A stretch of 64,000 nucleotides of DNA, taken from the NCBI GenBank assembly GCA_964427185.1, contig CAYRSN010000002.1:1-64000 (forward strand). The letters run 5' to 3'. Made by a program: the position numbers and the translations under genes. Below the pieces are notes generated by a model. The model ran no database searches. It had not been told where the DNA came from and saw nothing but the letters and a program-made list of their open reading frames with translations. This DNA is from Sulfurivirga sp964427185. Its GTDB lineage: Bacteria > Pseudomonadota > Gammaproteobacteria > Thiomicrospirales > Thiomicrospiraceae. Shown piece by piece: positions 17,821 to 28,413 of this stretch; the first letter of the stretch is position 1; the number at the start of each line of letters is the position of its first letter.

Positions 17821-17980
17821 CGACCCCGTTAACCCTTGGTCCCTGAACCCATTGGTTCAGGTGGCGGTCTTGGAAACTGGCTTAGGCTGCCCGGACAAAT
17901 GCGGGCGGCTCACCACCAGCCCCGCTGACCCCGAGATTTGAAGTCATCGGCACAGGGGCACTCGGGCTATACGGGGTCGC
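17821..17980 (-). ncRNA. ssrS: 6S RNA
   Basis: The minus strand between zapA and the cyclo-ligase gene can form a long, mostly double-stranded rod closed by complementary ends, GCGACCCCGT and ACGGGGTCG. Internal segments resemble the 6S RNA consensus: GTGCCCCTGTGCCGATGA on the 5' side, GGTGAGCCGCCCGCATTTG in the apical region, and ACCTGAACC...GGGTTCAGGGACCAAGGG on the 3' side. 6S RNA mimics an open promoter and binds sigma-70 RNA polymerase in stationary phase. The size (about 160 nt) and the zapA-ssrS-ygfA order agree with the family. Ends are estimated to within a few bases. Confidence 0.9.
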
Positions 17981-17989
17981 ACGTTGATT

Positions 17990-17995
17990 ATTATA
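17990..17995 (-). promoter_or_regulatory. -10 element of the 6S RNA promoter
   Basis: A perfect TATAAT on the minus strand ends about ten bases before the predicted 5' end of the 6S RNA. A clear -35 was not found. Confidence 0.6.
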
Positions 17996-18003
17996 GCTTG
18001 TGT

Positions 18004-18309
18004 TTACTGATTTTGCGTGTTTTGTGCCGGCTGAGTCGCAGCGATGGAAGAAAGCGCCTGCATGGCTTCTTCAAGGGTGGCATCAGCTTGCTGGGCGGCC
18101 TGTTGGCTTTTCTCCAGCAGTAAAAGGTAATCATAGGCCAGATTGAGGGCTACGGAGAGTGCTTTGAGCTCATTAGAGCGGCTTTTGGATTCGCCCAGGC
18201 GCATCTCTACCAGTTCGGCCGCTTCGATTAGACGAGCTTCATCTTCGGGCGCAACCGGCAGGTGAAAGGTGTGGTTCAGCAAGGTGATTTTTAAGGTCTT
18301 CGGCGGCAT
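18004..18309 (-). CDS. zapA: Cell division protein ZapA
   Basis: ZapA binds and bundles FtsZ at the division ring. The 101-residue protein starts with the beta-strand LKITLLNHTFHLPVAPEDEARL and continues into the long C-terminal coiled coil typical of the family. Its position next to the 6S RNA and the cyclo-ligase gene supports the call. Confidence 0.9.
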   Translation of the reverse strand: MPPKTLKITLLNHTFHLPVAPEDEARLIEAAELVEMRLGESKSRSNELKALSVALNLAYDYLLLLEKSQQAAQQADATLEEAMQALSSIAATQPAQNTQNQ

Positions 18310-18362
18310 GTGCTATACCCGTGTGTTAAGATTTTGACCATATTACCAAGGTGGAAGTCGAA

Positions 18363-18947
18363 GTGAAAGAAATCTGTGAACAGTTGGAAGTGTTGGCGCA
18401 AAAATGGGGGCGTCATATTACATCATCCTATCTTCAGGGGATTCTGATCGGTGAGTTATGCGGTGCACAGAAGCTTACCCCTTCGGATTTTATCGGTGCG
18501 CTCTTGCAGGAGCTGGAGGTGACGCGTCTGCAAGAGCGAGAGCTGGCGCTGTTATACGGGTTGTTTGACCAGACAGCCAAGGGAATTGCCAGCAGTGACT
18601 GTAATTTGAAACTGTGCATCCCAGAAGAGGCAGCTCTGCATGAGCGTGCAGCGGCAGTGCAACAGTGGTGTGAAGGCTATTTATATGGATTTGGTATCAG
18701 TTATCGGGACAAAGCCCCCTTGCAGGAAGACGTGCAGGACTACCTGGAAACTCTAACAGATGTGGCGGCGATTGATCTGGCGGCACTTGAAGGGCAGGAA
18801 GATGATCAGCTGCAGGGGCAACTGGAGGAGATTGTGGAGTTTCTGCGCGTTGGCGCGATGGCGGTTTATGAGTTCTTGCACCCCGTGCCGTCACAGAAAG
18901 TTACCATGGATACGATTCCTGAACCTACGCATAAGACGATTCAATAA
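18363..18947 (+). CDS. ygfB: UPF0149 (YgfB/YecA) family protein
   Basis: An all-helical protein of about 194 residues with the family's features: an early SSYLQGILIG segment, CEGYLYGFG in the middle (WCEGYLYGFGI) and a C-terminal VEFLRVGAMAVYEFL. The molecular role is not established for most members. The frame is open from GTG 18351, but GTG 18363 has AAGGTGG at a good distance and is preferred. It is the first gene of the ygfB-pepP-ubiH-ubiI block, with its stop overlapping the pepP start by one base. Confidence 0.88.
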   Translation: MKEICEQLEVLAQKWGRHITSSYLQGILIGELCGAQKLTPSDFIGALLQELEVTRLQERELALLYGLFDQTAKGIASSDCNLKLCIPEEAALHERAAAVQQWCEGYLYGFGISYRDKAPLQEDVQDYLETLTDVAAIDLAALEGQEDDQLQGQLEEIVEFLRVGAMAVYEFLHPVPSQKVTMDTIPEPTHKTIQ

Positions 18948-20245
18948 TGGAATTTCAAGAAAACAGAAATCGCCTGATGGCCAATCTACCGGCGGGCAGT
19001 GCGGCGCTGGTCTATTCAGGGGACGAGCAGTTTCGTAATCGAGATGCGGATTACCTATTTCGTGTACACAGCGATTTTTATTATTTGACAGGCTTTGATG
19101 AGCCGGAAGCGACGTTGCTGCTGCTGAAAACAGCTGCTGGAGAAGAAAAGTCGATAGCGTTTGTCCGTCCCAAGGATCCGAAAGCGGAGACTTGGACCGG
19201 GCGGCGGCTGGGAGTCGAAGCGGCTGCTGAGGTGTTGGGCGTTGATGAGGCTTATGAAAAAGCGCAGCGTGCGGAAAAGCTGCCTGAGCTGATAAAAGGC
19301 GTTGAGCGGCTTTATGTCAGTTTTTCCGAGGCGGCGTACTGGTGGCCGGTGCTGCTGCCAGTTATGAAAGCACTGAAACAGTATGTTCGCGAAGGTGTTG
19401 CACCGCCGGAACAGCTGCAGGATCTGGACGGTATATTGCACGAGCTTCGGCTGATCAAGCAACCGTGGGAAGTCAAGCATATCCGCCAGGCAGCACAAAT
19501 CAGCGTACAGGGGCACTTGGCGGCCATGCGTGCGGCCTGTCGTGCGGAAACTGAGCGGCAGATTGCTGCTGCACTGGTCTGTGGCTTGTATGACCAGGGA
19601 GCTGAGGCGCTTTCTTTCAATCCTATTGTGGCCAGCGGTGCAAATGCCTGCATTTTGCACTATACACAGAATCATGCACCGGTTGACCCAAAAGGACTTG
19701 TGCTGGTGGATGCGGGTGCGGAAAAGGGCTATTACGCTGGAGATATTACGACAACCTTTCCTGCCCGGGGGCGTTTCAGTGCTGAGCAAAAAGCGCTGTA
19801 TGAGCTGGTACTGGCGGCACAGTCAGCCGCCAAGCGTCATGTCAGACCGGGTGAGCCTTATGATGTGTATCATCAGGCAGCGGTACAGGTGCTTACAGAA
19901 GGACTGGTGGCGCTGGGGCTTCTAAAAGGCTCAGTGGAAACTTTGATCGAAGAGAAGGCATATACCCGTTTTTACATGCATAAAACGGGGCATTGGTTAG
20001 GGCTGGATGTGCATGATGTGGGCAAGTACCGCCTGAAAGGTCAATGGCGGCCGTTGGAAGCAGGCATGGTATTAACGGTGGAGCCCGGGGTGTATGTAGC
20101 GGCGGATGATGAAACCGTTGCCCCCGAATGGCGTGGTATCGGTATCCGTATTGAAGATGACCTGCTGGTCACGGAAACTGGCCATGAAGTATTAACTGAA
20201 GGGTTGCCGCGCACGGTAGATGAGATAGAGGCCTTTATGACATGA
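18947..20245 (+). CDS. pepP: Xaa-Pro aminopeptidase
   Basis: PepP removes N-terminal residues that precede proline. The 432-residue protein has an N-terminal creatinase-like domain and a C-terminal pita-bread metallopeptidase domain. Metal ligands are in VDAGAEKGYYAGDITTTFP (two Asp), HKTGHWLGLDVHD (His), TVEPGVY (Glu) and GIGIRIEDD (Glu). It overlaps ubiH by four bases. Linkage of pepP with ubiH is widespread in gammaproteobacteria. Confidence 0.95.
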   Translation: MEFQENRNRLMANLPAGSAALVYSGDEQFRNRDADYLFRVHSDFYYLTGFDEPEATLLLLKTAAGEEKSIAFVRPKDPKAETWTGRRLGVEAAAEVLGVDEAYEKAQRAEKLPELIKGVERLYVSFSEAAYWWPVLLPVMKALKQYVREGVAPPEQLQDLDGILHELRLIKQPWEVKHIRQAAQISVQGHLAAMRAACRAETERQIAAALVCGLYDQGAEALSFNPIVASGANACILHYTQNHAPVDPKGLVLVDAGAEKGYYAGDITTTFPARGRFSAEQKALYELVLAAQSAAKRHVRPGEPYDVYHQAAVQVLTEGLVALGLLKGSVETLIEEKAYTRFYMHKTGHWLGLDVHDVGKYRLKGQWRPLEAGMVLTVEPGVYVAADDETVAPEWRGIGIRIEDDLLVTETGHEVLTEGLPRTVDEIEAFMT

Positions 20246-21420
20246 GTTTAAAGCTGAAGCCGCATTATGATCTGGTGATTTCAGGTGGTGGGCCGGTAGG
20301 GTTGAGCCTGGCGCTTGGCGCGGTACGCTTGGGACTTGAGGTGTTGGTAGCAGAGAAAACCTCTGTCAAAGAGGTGCCTGCCCCCAGTTTCGATGGCCGT
20401 ATGTTGGCGCTGAATCTCAGTAGTATGCGTCTGCTTGCACAGGTGGGGCTTGAAGATGCATTGCGCCCTTTTTTAACATCGATTGAGCATGTGCATGTCA
20501 GTCAGCAAGGATTTATGGGGGTGACAACACTCCATGCCGAAGCGATGGGGTTGAGTGCATTAGGGTACAGCGTACTGGGGCAGGCTTTGGGTAAAGTTTT
20601 AGCGGAGGCGGTCGCCGGGCAAGCTCGTATTACGCTGTTGCAGCCAGCTACTCTGACAGCGTTTGAGCAGCAGGCAGAGCGAGTCAGGATCAAGCTGCAC
20701 ACGGAACAGGGTGAGATGGACACTGCTGCGGCACTGTTGGTCGGAGCGGATGGCACGCACTCAATTGTGCGTCGGCAGCTGGACTGGGCGGTTGAAAAGA
20801 AAGATTACGGCAGTGTTGCCATTCTGGCACAGGTGGAAAGCTATCTTCCGCATCGGCATTGGGCGTATGAACGCTTCACCCATGAGGGGCCGGTAGCGCT
20901 GTTGCCTTATAAAACCCATCACCATAAGGCGGTGATGGTTGTGCCTGCGGAAAAGCAGCCGGAGCTGATGGCGCTGGATGATACAGCTTACCTGCGGGCT
21001 TTTACTCAAAAGATGGGTGCACGGTTTGGTGGTTTTAAAGCTGCCGGTGCCCGGCTTGTTTATCCGTTGCAAGAATTTTATGTAGATAAGGTGGCACAAG
21101 GCCGGGTTGCACTGATGGGAAATGCTTCGCATACACAGCACCCTGTTGCAGCACAGGGTTTGAATCTGGGGCTTCGGGATGTGGCGGATTATCTGTCTTT
21201 TCTGGCGCAGGAGCGGCGTGCACCTTGCGAGTGGCTGGCAGAGTATGAGCAAAAGCGTCAACGGGATCACCGTGCCGTGATGGGCATGACAGACAGCCTG
21301 ATTGACCTGTTTCAGATGCCGCAGCCTTTGGCTGGTCATTTGAGGGGAATGGGGCTGATAGGGCTTGAACTGCTGCCGATGCTGAAGCGGCGCATTGCTC
21401 AGTTTGGTATGGAGGGTTGA
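20242..21420 (+). CDS. ubiH: 2-octaprenyl-6-methoxyphenol hydroxylase
   Basis: An FAD mono-oxygenase of ubiquinone synthesis. The Rossmann motif is SGGGPVGLSLALG. The second FAD motif reads LMGNASHTQHPVAAQG, with Asn where most paralogues have Asp (GDAAH); E. coli UbiH has the same Asn, which favours UbiH over UbiI/UbiF. The 392-residue length is typical. It sits between pepP and a second hydroxylase of the same superfamily and overlaps the pepP stop. O2-dependent hydroxylation implies aerobic ubiquinone synthesis. Confidence 0.9.
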   Translation: MSLKLKPHYDLVISGGGPVGLSLALGAVRLGLEVLVAEKTSVKEVPAPSFDGRMLALNLSSMRLLAQVGLEDALRPFLTSIEHVHVSQQGFMGVTTLHAEAMGLSALGYSVLGQALGKVLAEAVAGQARITLLQPATLTAFEQQAERVRIKLHTEQGEMDTAAALLVGADGTHSIVRRQLDWAVEKKDYGSVAILAQVESYLPHRHWAYERFTHEGPVALLPYKTHHHKAVMVVPAEKQPELMALDDTAYLRAFTQKMGARFGGFKAAGARLVYPLQEFYVDKVAQGRVALMGNASHTQHPVAAQGLNLGLRDVADYLSFLAQERRAPCEWLAEYEQKRQRDHRAVMGMTDSLIDLFQMPQPLAGHLRGMGLIGLELLPMLKRRIAQFGMEG

Positions 21421-21423
21421 AGG

Positions 21424-22602
21424 ATGCAGCGCTTTGATGTGATTGTTATCGGTGGCGGGATGGTGGGGGCTGCTACAGCCCTGGCACTGGTGCAGGCAGG
21501 ACTGGAGGTGGCCGTGGTAGAGAAAAGCACCTTGCCAGAGCAGGCGGATATTAAGCTGTGTGAAACGCGAGCCAGTGCCTTAACCCCAGCTTCTCAGCGT
21601 TTTTTAGCACAACTTGGGGCGTGGCCTCATCTGGAAGCGTTTGCACACCCTTTTACCAGCATGCGTGTCAGCAGTGAAGACAGTGCGGCGCGAGTGATAT
21701 TTTCTGCACGGGAAGTGGGGGCACCTGCACTGGGGTGGCTGGTGCCGAACCGTGCGGTGCAGGCTGCGTTGTGGTCAGTGCTAAAGGGACAGGTAACACT
21801 GTTTGAACAGGCATCGTTGACGCAGCTTCAGCAGGAAAAAGAGGGTGTGACGGTTAGATTGGAGGACGGTGCTTCACTCTATGCCAGCGCGTTGGTTGGT
21901 GCAGATGGAGCGCACTCCAAGGTAAGAGCATTGGCACATATTCCCATAGAGCATCATGAGTACGGGCAGTCGGCTATTGTAGCGTGTGTGAAAACGGCAC
22001 GGCATCACGAGGATGCTTGCTGGCAGCACTATACGGCGACAGGGCCTGTGGCCTTTTTGGCGATGCGCGAGGGGGTCAGCTCGCTGGCCTGGTATGTGTC
22101 AGAAGCGCGGTGTGCGGAGCTGCTGGCGCTGGAGGATGAGGCGTTTTGTGAAGCCTTAACGGAAGCGTCACAAGGGCTGTTGGGGCATGTTGATTGGGTT
22201 GGGTCAAGAGCCGGTTTTCCGTTGGTGCGGCGTCATGCACGGCAGTATGTGAAAGGGGCTGTTGTGCTGGTAGGCGATGCGGCACACACGGTGCATCCAC
22301 AGGCTGGTCAGGGCGTGAACCTGGGGTTTTTGGATGCGGCGATACTGGCAGAGGTGATTCAGGAAGCGTATCTGGCCGGTGCTCCCTGGTGGCATGCCTC
22401 TGTTTTGAATCGTTATGTTCGGCGTCGCTATGCGGATAACTATCTGGTGCAGCGAGCGATGGATGGTTTTGATGCCCTATTCAGGCAGGATTTTCCATGG
22501 AAAGCCCCTTTGCGCCGGGGAGTGATGCATGCAGCTGCAACGGTTAAGCCTGTACGGGCGCTTTTGACCGAGGTGTCCATGACAGGACGGTTTGAAGTGT
22601 AA
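21424..22602 (+). CDS. ubiI: UbiI-type FAD-dependent ubiquinone hydroxylase
   Basis: A second 392-residue UbiH/UbiF/UbiI family FAD mono-oxygenase. The N-terminus has IGGGMVGAATALALVQAGL, and the conserved motif is VLVGDAAHTVHPQAGQG followed by VNLGFLDAA. The motif and its place after pepP-ubiH match UbiI (VisC), the C5 hydroxylase; UbiF or a broad-specificity relative cannot be excluded. It begins three bases after ubiH. Its stop overlaps the following channel gene by one base. Confidence 0.82.
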   Translation: MQRFDVIVIGGGMVGAATALALVQAGLEVAVVEKSTLPEQADIKLCETRASALTPASQRFLAQLGAWPHLEAFAHPFTSMRVSSEDSAARVIFSAREVGAPALGWLVPNRAVQAALWSVLKGQVTLFEQASLTQLQQEKEGVTVRLEDGASLYASALVGADGAHSKVRALAHIPIEHHEYGQSAIVACVKTARHHEDACWQHYTATGPVAFLAMREGVSSLAWYVSEARCAELLALEDEAFCEALTEASQGLLGHVDWVGSRAGFPLVRRHARQYVKGAVVLVGDAAHTVHPQAGQGVNLGFLDAAILAEVIQEAYLAGAPWWHASVLNRYVRRRYADNYLVQRAMDGFDALFRQDFPWKAPLRRGVMHAAATVKPVRALLTEVSMTGRFEV

Positions 22603-23609
22603 TGCAGATGAAAAAACGCATCAATATGCGAGCCATGCTTGGCGTAGGCGGTGTGCCGGAAAGTGAAAATGCGCGTGCACGGCGGTTCGGGCAGTTGATG
22701 GAAACTGCTGTGCTGATGGCATTGGCGCTGGTGTTTTTGCAGGTTTTTTTAGTTGTTTTTGGGCAGACAGCTACGGTTTACTGGATTGATTTGCTGATTT
22801 GGGCAATCTTTGCAGCGGAGTTTATGGGGTCTTTATTACTGGTAGATCAGCGTTGGCGCTATGTGCGTTATAACTGGATGAATGCACTGATCGTTTTTCT
22901 CGCTTTTCCCTGGCTGCCGTGGGGCGAGCAGTATGCGCTGGTGTTTCAGTCATTGCGGTTGATGCTGATTTTGCGTTTCAGCGTGCACTTTTTCGATACG
23001 GCACTGGAGATTTTGCGGCGTAACCGTTTTGGGCAGGTCATAGGGCTGGCTGCCTTGCTGGTAGTGTTTGCCGGTGCTGTGTTTGCCTATTTGGAGGAGC
23101 GCTCTTTTGGTGATGGCGTATGGTGGGCACTGGTGACTATTACCACAGTGGGATATGGCGATGTGGTGCCTGTCTCTGAATCAGGCCGTATTTTTGGTGC
23201 ATTTATGATTATTTTCGGTGTAGTGCTGTTTTCACTGGTTACTGCGAATATCTCCGCTTTTTTAGTAGAGGAGGAGCAGACACGAGTCGAGCAGGAAATT
23301 CTGCAAAAAGTGAAGGATAACAATGAACGCCTGATTCGGCAGGGGCAGCTGGCGATTACGCATGTGGAACAGCTGCTTCAGCAGCTTTCCGAGATGGAGC
23401 GGCGCCATGATCGGCATATTGAGGCGATGATGCGCCTTTTGACAAGCAGGGTGGCGCAGGTGGAGCTGGAGCTGAAAAGCATGAAGAGCCTGCTAGAGCA
23501 GTCCAGCTTAAGTGATGAGGAAAAGAAGACCATGCGTGCACATATGCAGCAAATGCATGATGCGCTCAGTGCACTGAGTCAGGATATGTTGGATAGACAG
23601 CACACTTAG
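22602..23609 (+). CDS. Voltage-gated-type potassium channel (ion transporter) with C-terminal coiled coil
   Basis: A 335-residue inner-membrane protein. Several hydrophobic helices with an Arg-containing segment (FQSLRLMLILRFSVHF, S4-like) precede a pore loop with the K+ selectivity filter TITTVGYGDVVP and a final helix (IIFGVVLFSLVTANISAFL). The cytoplasmic C-terminus (about 225-335) is a charged coiled coil with no RCK/TrkA domain visible. It overlaps ubiI by one base and so may be co-transcribed with the ubiquinone genes, an odd partner. The ion is inferred from the filter. Confidence 0.85.
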   Translation: MQMKKRINMRAMLGVGGVPESENARARRFGQLMETAVLMALALVFLQVFLVVFGQTATVYWIDLLIWAIFAAEFMGSLLLVDQRWRYVRYNWMNALIVFLAFPWLPWGEQYALVFQSLRLMLILRFSVHFFDTALEILRRNRFGQVIGLAALLVVFAGAVFAYLEERSFGDGVWWALVTITTVGYGDVVPVSESGRIFGAFMIIFGVVLFSLVTANISAFLVEEEQTRVEQEILQKVKDNNERLIRQGQLAITHVEQLLQQLSEMERRHDRHIEAMMRLLTSRVAQVELELKSMKSLLEQSSLSDEEKKTMRAHMQQMHDALSALSQDMLDRQHT

Positions 23610-23620
23610 AGCCCCCCAAT

Positions 23621-23697
23621 CCTACGGCTCGCGCCTTGCATCTGCCGCCATCGTCACACGCAACGCGAGCACATTCAGGGTTTTGCGGAGGTGCCTT
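23621..23697 (-). mobile_element. Partial copy (solo end) of the MITE-like element
   Basis: About 77 bp, read on the minus strand, repeat the left end of the element at 1423-1697: the terminal inverted repeat plus the adjacent GTGCTCGCGTTGCGTGTG and GATGGCGGCAGATGCAAG segments, with only a handful of differences. The rest of the element is missing. CTTAGAG occurs on both sides (23605-23611 and 23695-23701) and might be a target duplication, though the right copy overlaps the repeat end. Confidence 0.65.
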
Positions 23698-23820
23698 AGA
23701 GGACTGTTGAAAATGATCCGGACACAATGCTTGCAAAAGCCCATGAGGGTGATTAGTATTGTCTGATATTGTATTGATTTATGGGATATTAACTTAATTT
23801 ATTAGGCAGGGGGCTACCCA

Positions 23821-24777
23821 ATGGCCATGGCAGATCGCCGATTACAGGTTTTTCATACGGTTGCGAAAGTGTTGAGCTTTACCAAAGCGGCGGAAACGCT
23901 GCATATGACGCAGCCGGCAGTCACCTTTCAGGTCAAGCAGCTGGAAGAACAATTTAACACACGGTTGTTTGACCGCACACATAATAAAATCACACTGACT
24001 GATGCCGGACGCATTGTTTATAACTACTCGGAGAAGATTTTGGAGCTGTATGAGCGCATGCACAATGATGTGCGCGAAATTACCGGCGAAGTTTCAGGCT
24101 CTTTAATTATCGGTGCTTCCACTACGATTGCCGAATATCTGTTACCTAAGCTGTTAGGAGCCTTTAAAGAGAGTTTTTCTGAAGTAAATATTCGATTACA
24201 GGTTGGCAATACGGATGCCATTGTTGCCATGGTGGAAAACAACCTGATTGATTTGGGGCTGGTTGAAGCACCGGTTTACAACAAAAACCTTGAGGTAGAG
24301 GTGTGTCGTCTGGATGAAATGGCATTGGCAGTTCCACCTGATCATCCGCTGGCTTCCCGTAAGAGTGTTTCCATTGAAGAAATACGGCGTTATGAGTATA
24401 TCACCCGGGAAGAAGGTTCTGGTACACGTGCAGTGATTGATCAGTATCTAAAAGAGCAGGGGCTCGGATATAGTGATTTGGATGTGGTGTTGGAGCTGAG
24501 CAGCCCGGAAGCTATTAAGATGGCCATTGAATCTGGTATTGGCCTGGCGATTGTGTCGCGCTCTACCTTGGCTAAGGAGTTGAAACTGGGCACGCTGAAG
24601 GCAATCCCGCTGAACCCGCCGTTGACTCGGCCTTTCTCTCATGTGCGCCAGAAACATAAGTTCCGTAACCGTGCGGTGGGAGAGCTGCTGACCTTCGCTG
24701 TGGATTATTGTAAAGAGCGTGCGCGGGAAGAGGGGTTCACAGTGCCTGAACAGCCAGCAAAAGTATCCAGCCAGTAG
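23821..24777 (+). CDS. LysR family transcriptional regulator (CysL-like)
   Basis: A 318-residue regulator. The N-terminal winged helix-turn-helix reads VLSFTKAAETLHMTQPAVTF followed by QVKQLEEQFNTRLFDR. A periplasmic-binding-like effector domain starts near GSLIIGASTTIAEYLLP. The effector domain resembles the CysL/YwfK group of LysR proteins, often tied to sulfur or selenium metabolism, but no target gene is adjacent, so the regulon is unknown. The start ATG has an AGGGGG stretch upstream; ATG 23827 is an alternative. It appears to be a single-gene unit. Confidence 0.9.
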   Translation: MAMADRRLQVFHTVAKVLSFTKAAETLHMTQPAVTFQVKQLEEQFNTRLFDRTHNKITLTDAGRIVYNYSEKILELYERMHNDVREITGEVSGSLIIGASTTIAEYLLPKLLGAFKESFSEVNIRLQVGNTDAIVAMVENNLIDLGLVEAPVYNKNLEVEVCRLDEMALAVPPDHPLASRKSVSIEEIRRYEYITREEGSGTRAVIDQYLKEQGLGYSDLDVVLELSSPEAIKMAIESGIGLAIVSRSTLAKELKLGTLKAIPLNPPLTRPFSHVRQKHKFRNRAVGELLTFAVDYCKERAREEGFTVPEQPAKVSSQ

Positions 24778-24849
24778 GTGACTTCTGAAAGACAGCCTTA
24801 AGCAGCTTGGAAAAAGCTTGCTTGGGTAGCAATGTATCTGTTTGAGTAT

Positions 24850-24858
24850 TGCTATAAT
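24850..24858 (+). promoter_or_regulatory. Extended -10 promoter upstream of DUF502-aspS-nadA
   Basis: TGCTATAAT is a perfect extended -10 (TGnTATAAT) 33 bp before the DUF502 start. No good -35 is present, as is common for extended -10 promoters. It probably drives the overlapping genes DUF502, aspS and nadA. Confidence 0.6.
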
Positions 24859-24891
24859 GTGCTCCTATGACTGAGCAGGGAGCCGCATGAG

Positions 24892-25544
24892 ATGTTGAAA
24901 GCCTTTCGCCGTTATCTGATTGCGGGATTACTGGTCTGGTTGCCGCTGGGTGTGACGGTGGCGGCGTTGATCTTTTTAGTCAATCTTTTTGATAAAAGCT
25001 TATTGCTGCTGCCTGAGCACTGGCGTCCGGAATATTGGCTGGGGTTCAATGTGCCGGGGTTCGGCATTGTGCTGTCATTAGGGTTGATTCTGTTAACAGG
25101 CATGCTGGTTGCCAATTTTCTTGGCAACCGCATTATGCGGCTCTGGGAAAGCATTTTGCAGCGTATCCCACTGGTAAGCGGTATCTATTCGGCGGTAAAA
25201 CAGCTGGCTGAAGCGGTGTTGGGAAGTGGTGAACAGAGCTTTCAGAAGGCTTTTCTGCTGGAGTATCCGCGCCGTGGTTTGTGGACGCTGGGGTTTCAAA
25301 CCAGTACGACAGTTGGCGAGGCGCAGTGTAAAACAGGTATGGAAGAGGTGGTGAACCTTTTTGTGCCGACAACGCCGAACCCGACCTCGGGTTTTTTTAT
25401 TATTGCCAGCCGCAAGGATATTATTGAGCTGGAGATGGGGGTGGATGAGGCGTTAAAAATGGTGATTTCAGGTGGTGTGGTAGTACCGCCGAAAGCTTGT
25501 CATGAGTTTGAACAAAAACAATCTGAACTGGAGCAAACGGTTAA

Positions 25545-25548
<4 letters not shown>
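24892..25548 (+). CDS. DUF502 family inner-membrane protein
   Basis: A 218-residue protein of the DUF502 family. It has two N-terminal membrane helices (YLIAGLLVWLPLGVTVAALI and GFGIVLSLGLILLTGMLVAN) and a soluble part with the family motifs IPLVSGIYSAVKQ, VNLFVPTTPNPTSGFF and VDEALKMVISGGVV. Function is unknown; the family is widespread and frequently next to aspS. Its stop overlaps the aspS start (ATGA). Confidence 0.9.
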
Positions 25549-27337
<1,789 letters not shown>

Positions 27338-27338
<1 letters not shown>

Positions 27339-28405
27339 TGGTTATGCAAGCTCCTTCTCTTTCCGGTGAGCTGCAGCAGCGCATCGACCGCCTGGTACGG
27401 GCGGCAACGCCTGCTCCCATGTTGGGCAAGCAGGAAGCGGCTACCTTAAAAACAGAGATCAAAGCGCTGTTAAAAGCTAAAAATGCTGTTTTAGTCGCGC
27501 ACTACTATGTGGATGACTCATTACAGGCCTTAGCGGAAGAAACCGGTGGAATTGTGGCGGACTCACTGGAAATGGCTAATTTTGGTGCCAGAGCTGATGC
27601 GGACATGCTGGTTGTATGTGGCGTGCGCTTTATGGGAGAGACAGCCAAACTGCTCAGCCCGGAAAAAAAGGTGTTAATGCCTACGTTGGATGCCACCTGC
27701 TCATTGGACTTAAGCTGTCCGCCTGAGCAGTTTTCCGAATTTATCCAGGGACATCCTGATCATACGGTGGTGGTCTATGCAAATACCAGTGCTGAAGTGA
27801 AAGCGCTGGCAGACTGGACGGTAACCTCCGGCAATGCGTTACAGATTGTGCGTCACTTGAAATCACAGGGTGAAAAGATTCTCTGGGCACCTGATCGCCA
27901 TCTGGGGCGCTGGATCGAAAAGGAAACGGGGGCGCAGATGCTTTTGTGGCAGGGGCACTGCATTGTGCATGATGAATTTATGGCCTATGAGCTGGAAAGG
28001 CTGAAAGCCCGTTATCCAGATGCGAAAGTGCTGGTACACCCGGAGTCTCCGGAAGCCGTGGTGGAAATGGCGGATGTGGTCGGCTCAACACGTGTGTTGC
28101 TTAATGCCGTGCGGCAGCTGCCTGATATGCAGTTTATTGTGGCGACGGATTATGGTCTGTTTTACAAAATGCAGCAAGCAGCGCCGGATAAACAGTTGAT
28201 CGTAGCACCCACAGGAAGCCGCCAGCGGCAATGTAACAGCTGCGCGCACTGTCCATGGATGGCGATGAACTCACTTGTCAACCTTAAGAGAGTATTGGAA
28301 CAGGAAGATCAGGAAATTCAAATACATCCGGCTTTGCGTGAACGCGCCGTACAGCCTATTGAGCGCATGTTGGCGTTTTCCCGTAAGGTGGGGCTGGTGA
28401 AATAG
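27338..28405 (+). CDS. nadA: Quinolinate synthase
   Basis: NadA condenses iminoaspartate with dihydroxyacetone phosphate to quinolinate in NAD synthesis. The 355-residue enzyme has the three Cys regions that hold its [4Fe-4S] cluster: TCSLDLSCP, WQGHCIVHD and CNSCAHCPWMAMNSL, plus VAHYYVDDSLQALAEETGG for substrate binding. The ATG overlaps the aspS stop (TAATG), so the two are probably cotranslated. nadB is not in the window. Confidence 0.96.
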
Positions 28406-28413
28406 GAGAGCTT

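Noticed and set aside
24778..24830. A terminator after the LysR gene
   Set aside because: An imperfect AAGC/GCTT inverted repeat is present but is not followed by a T-run.
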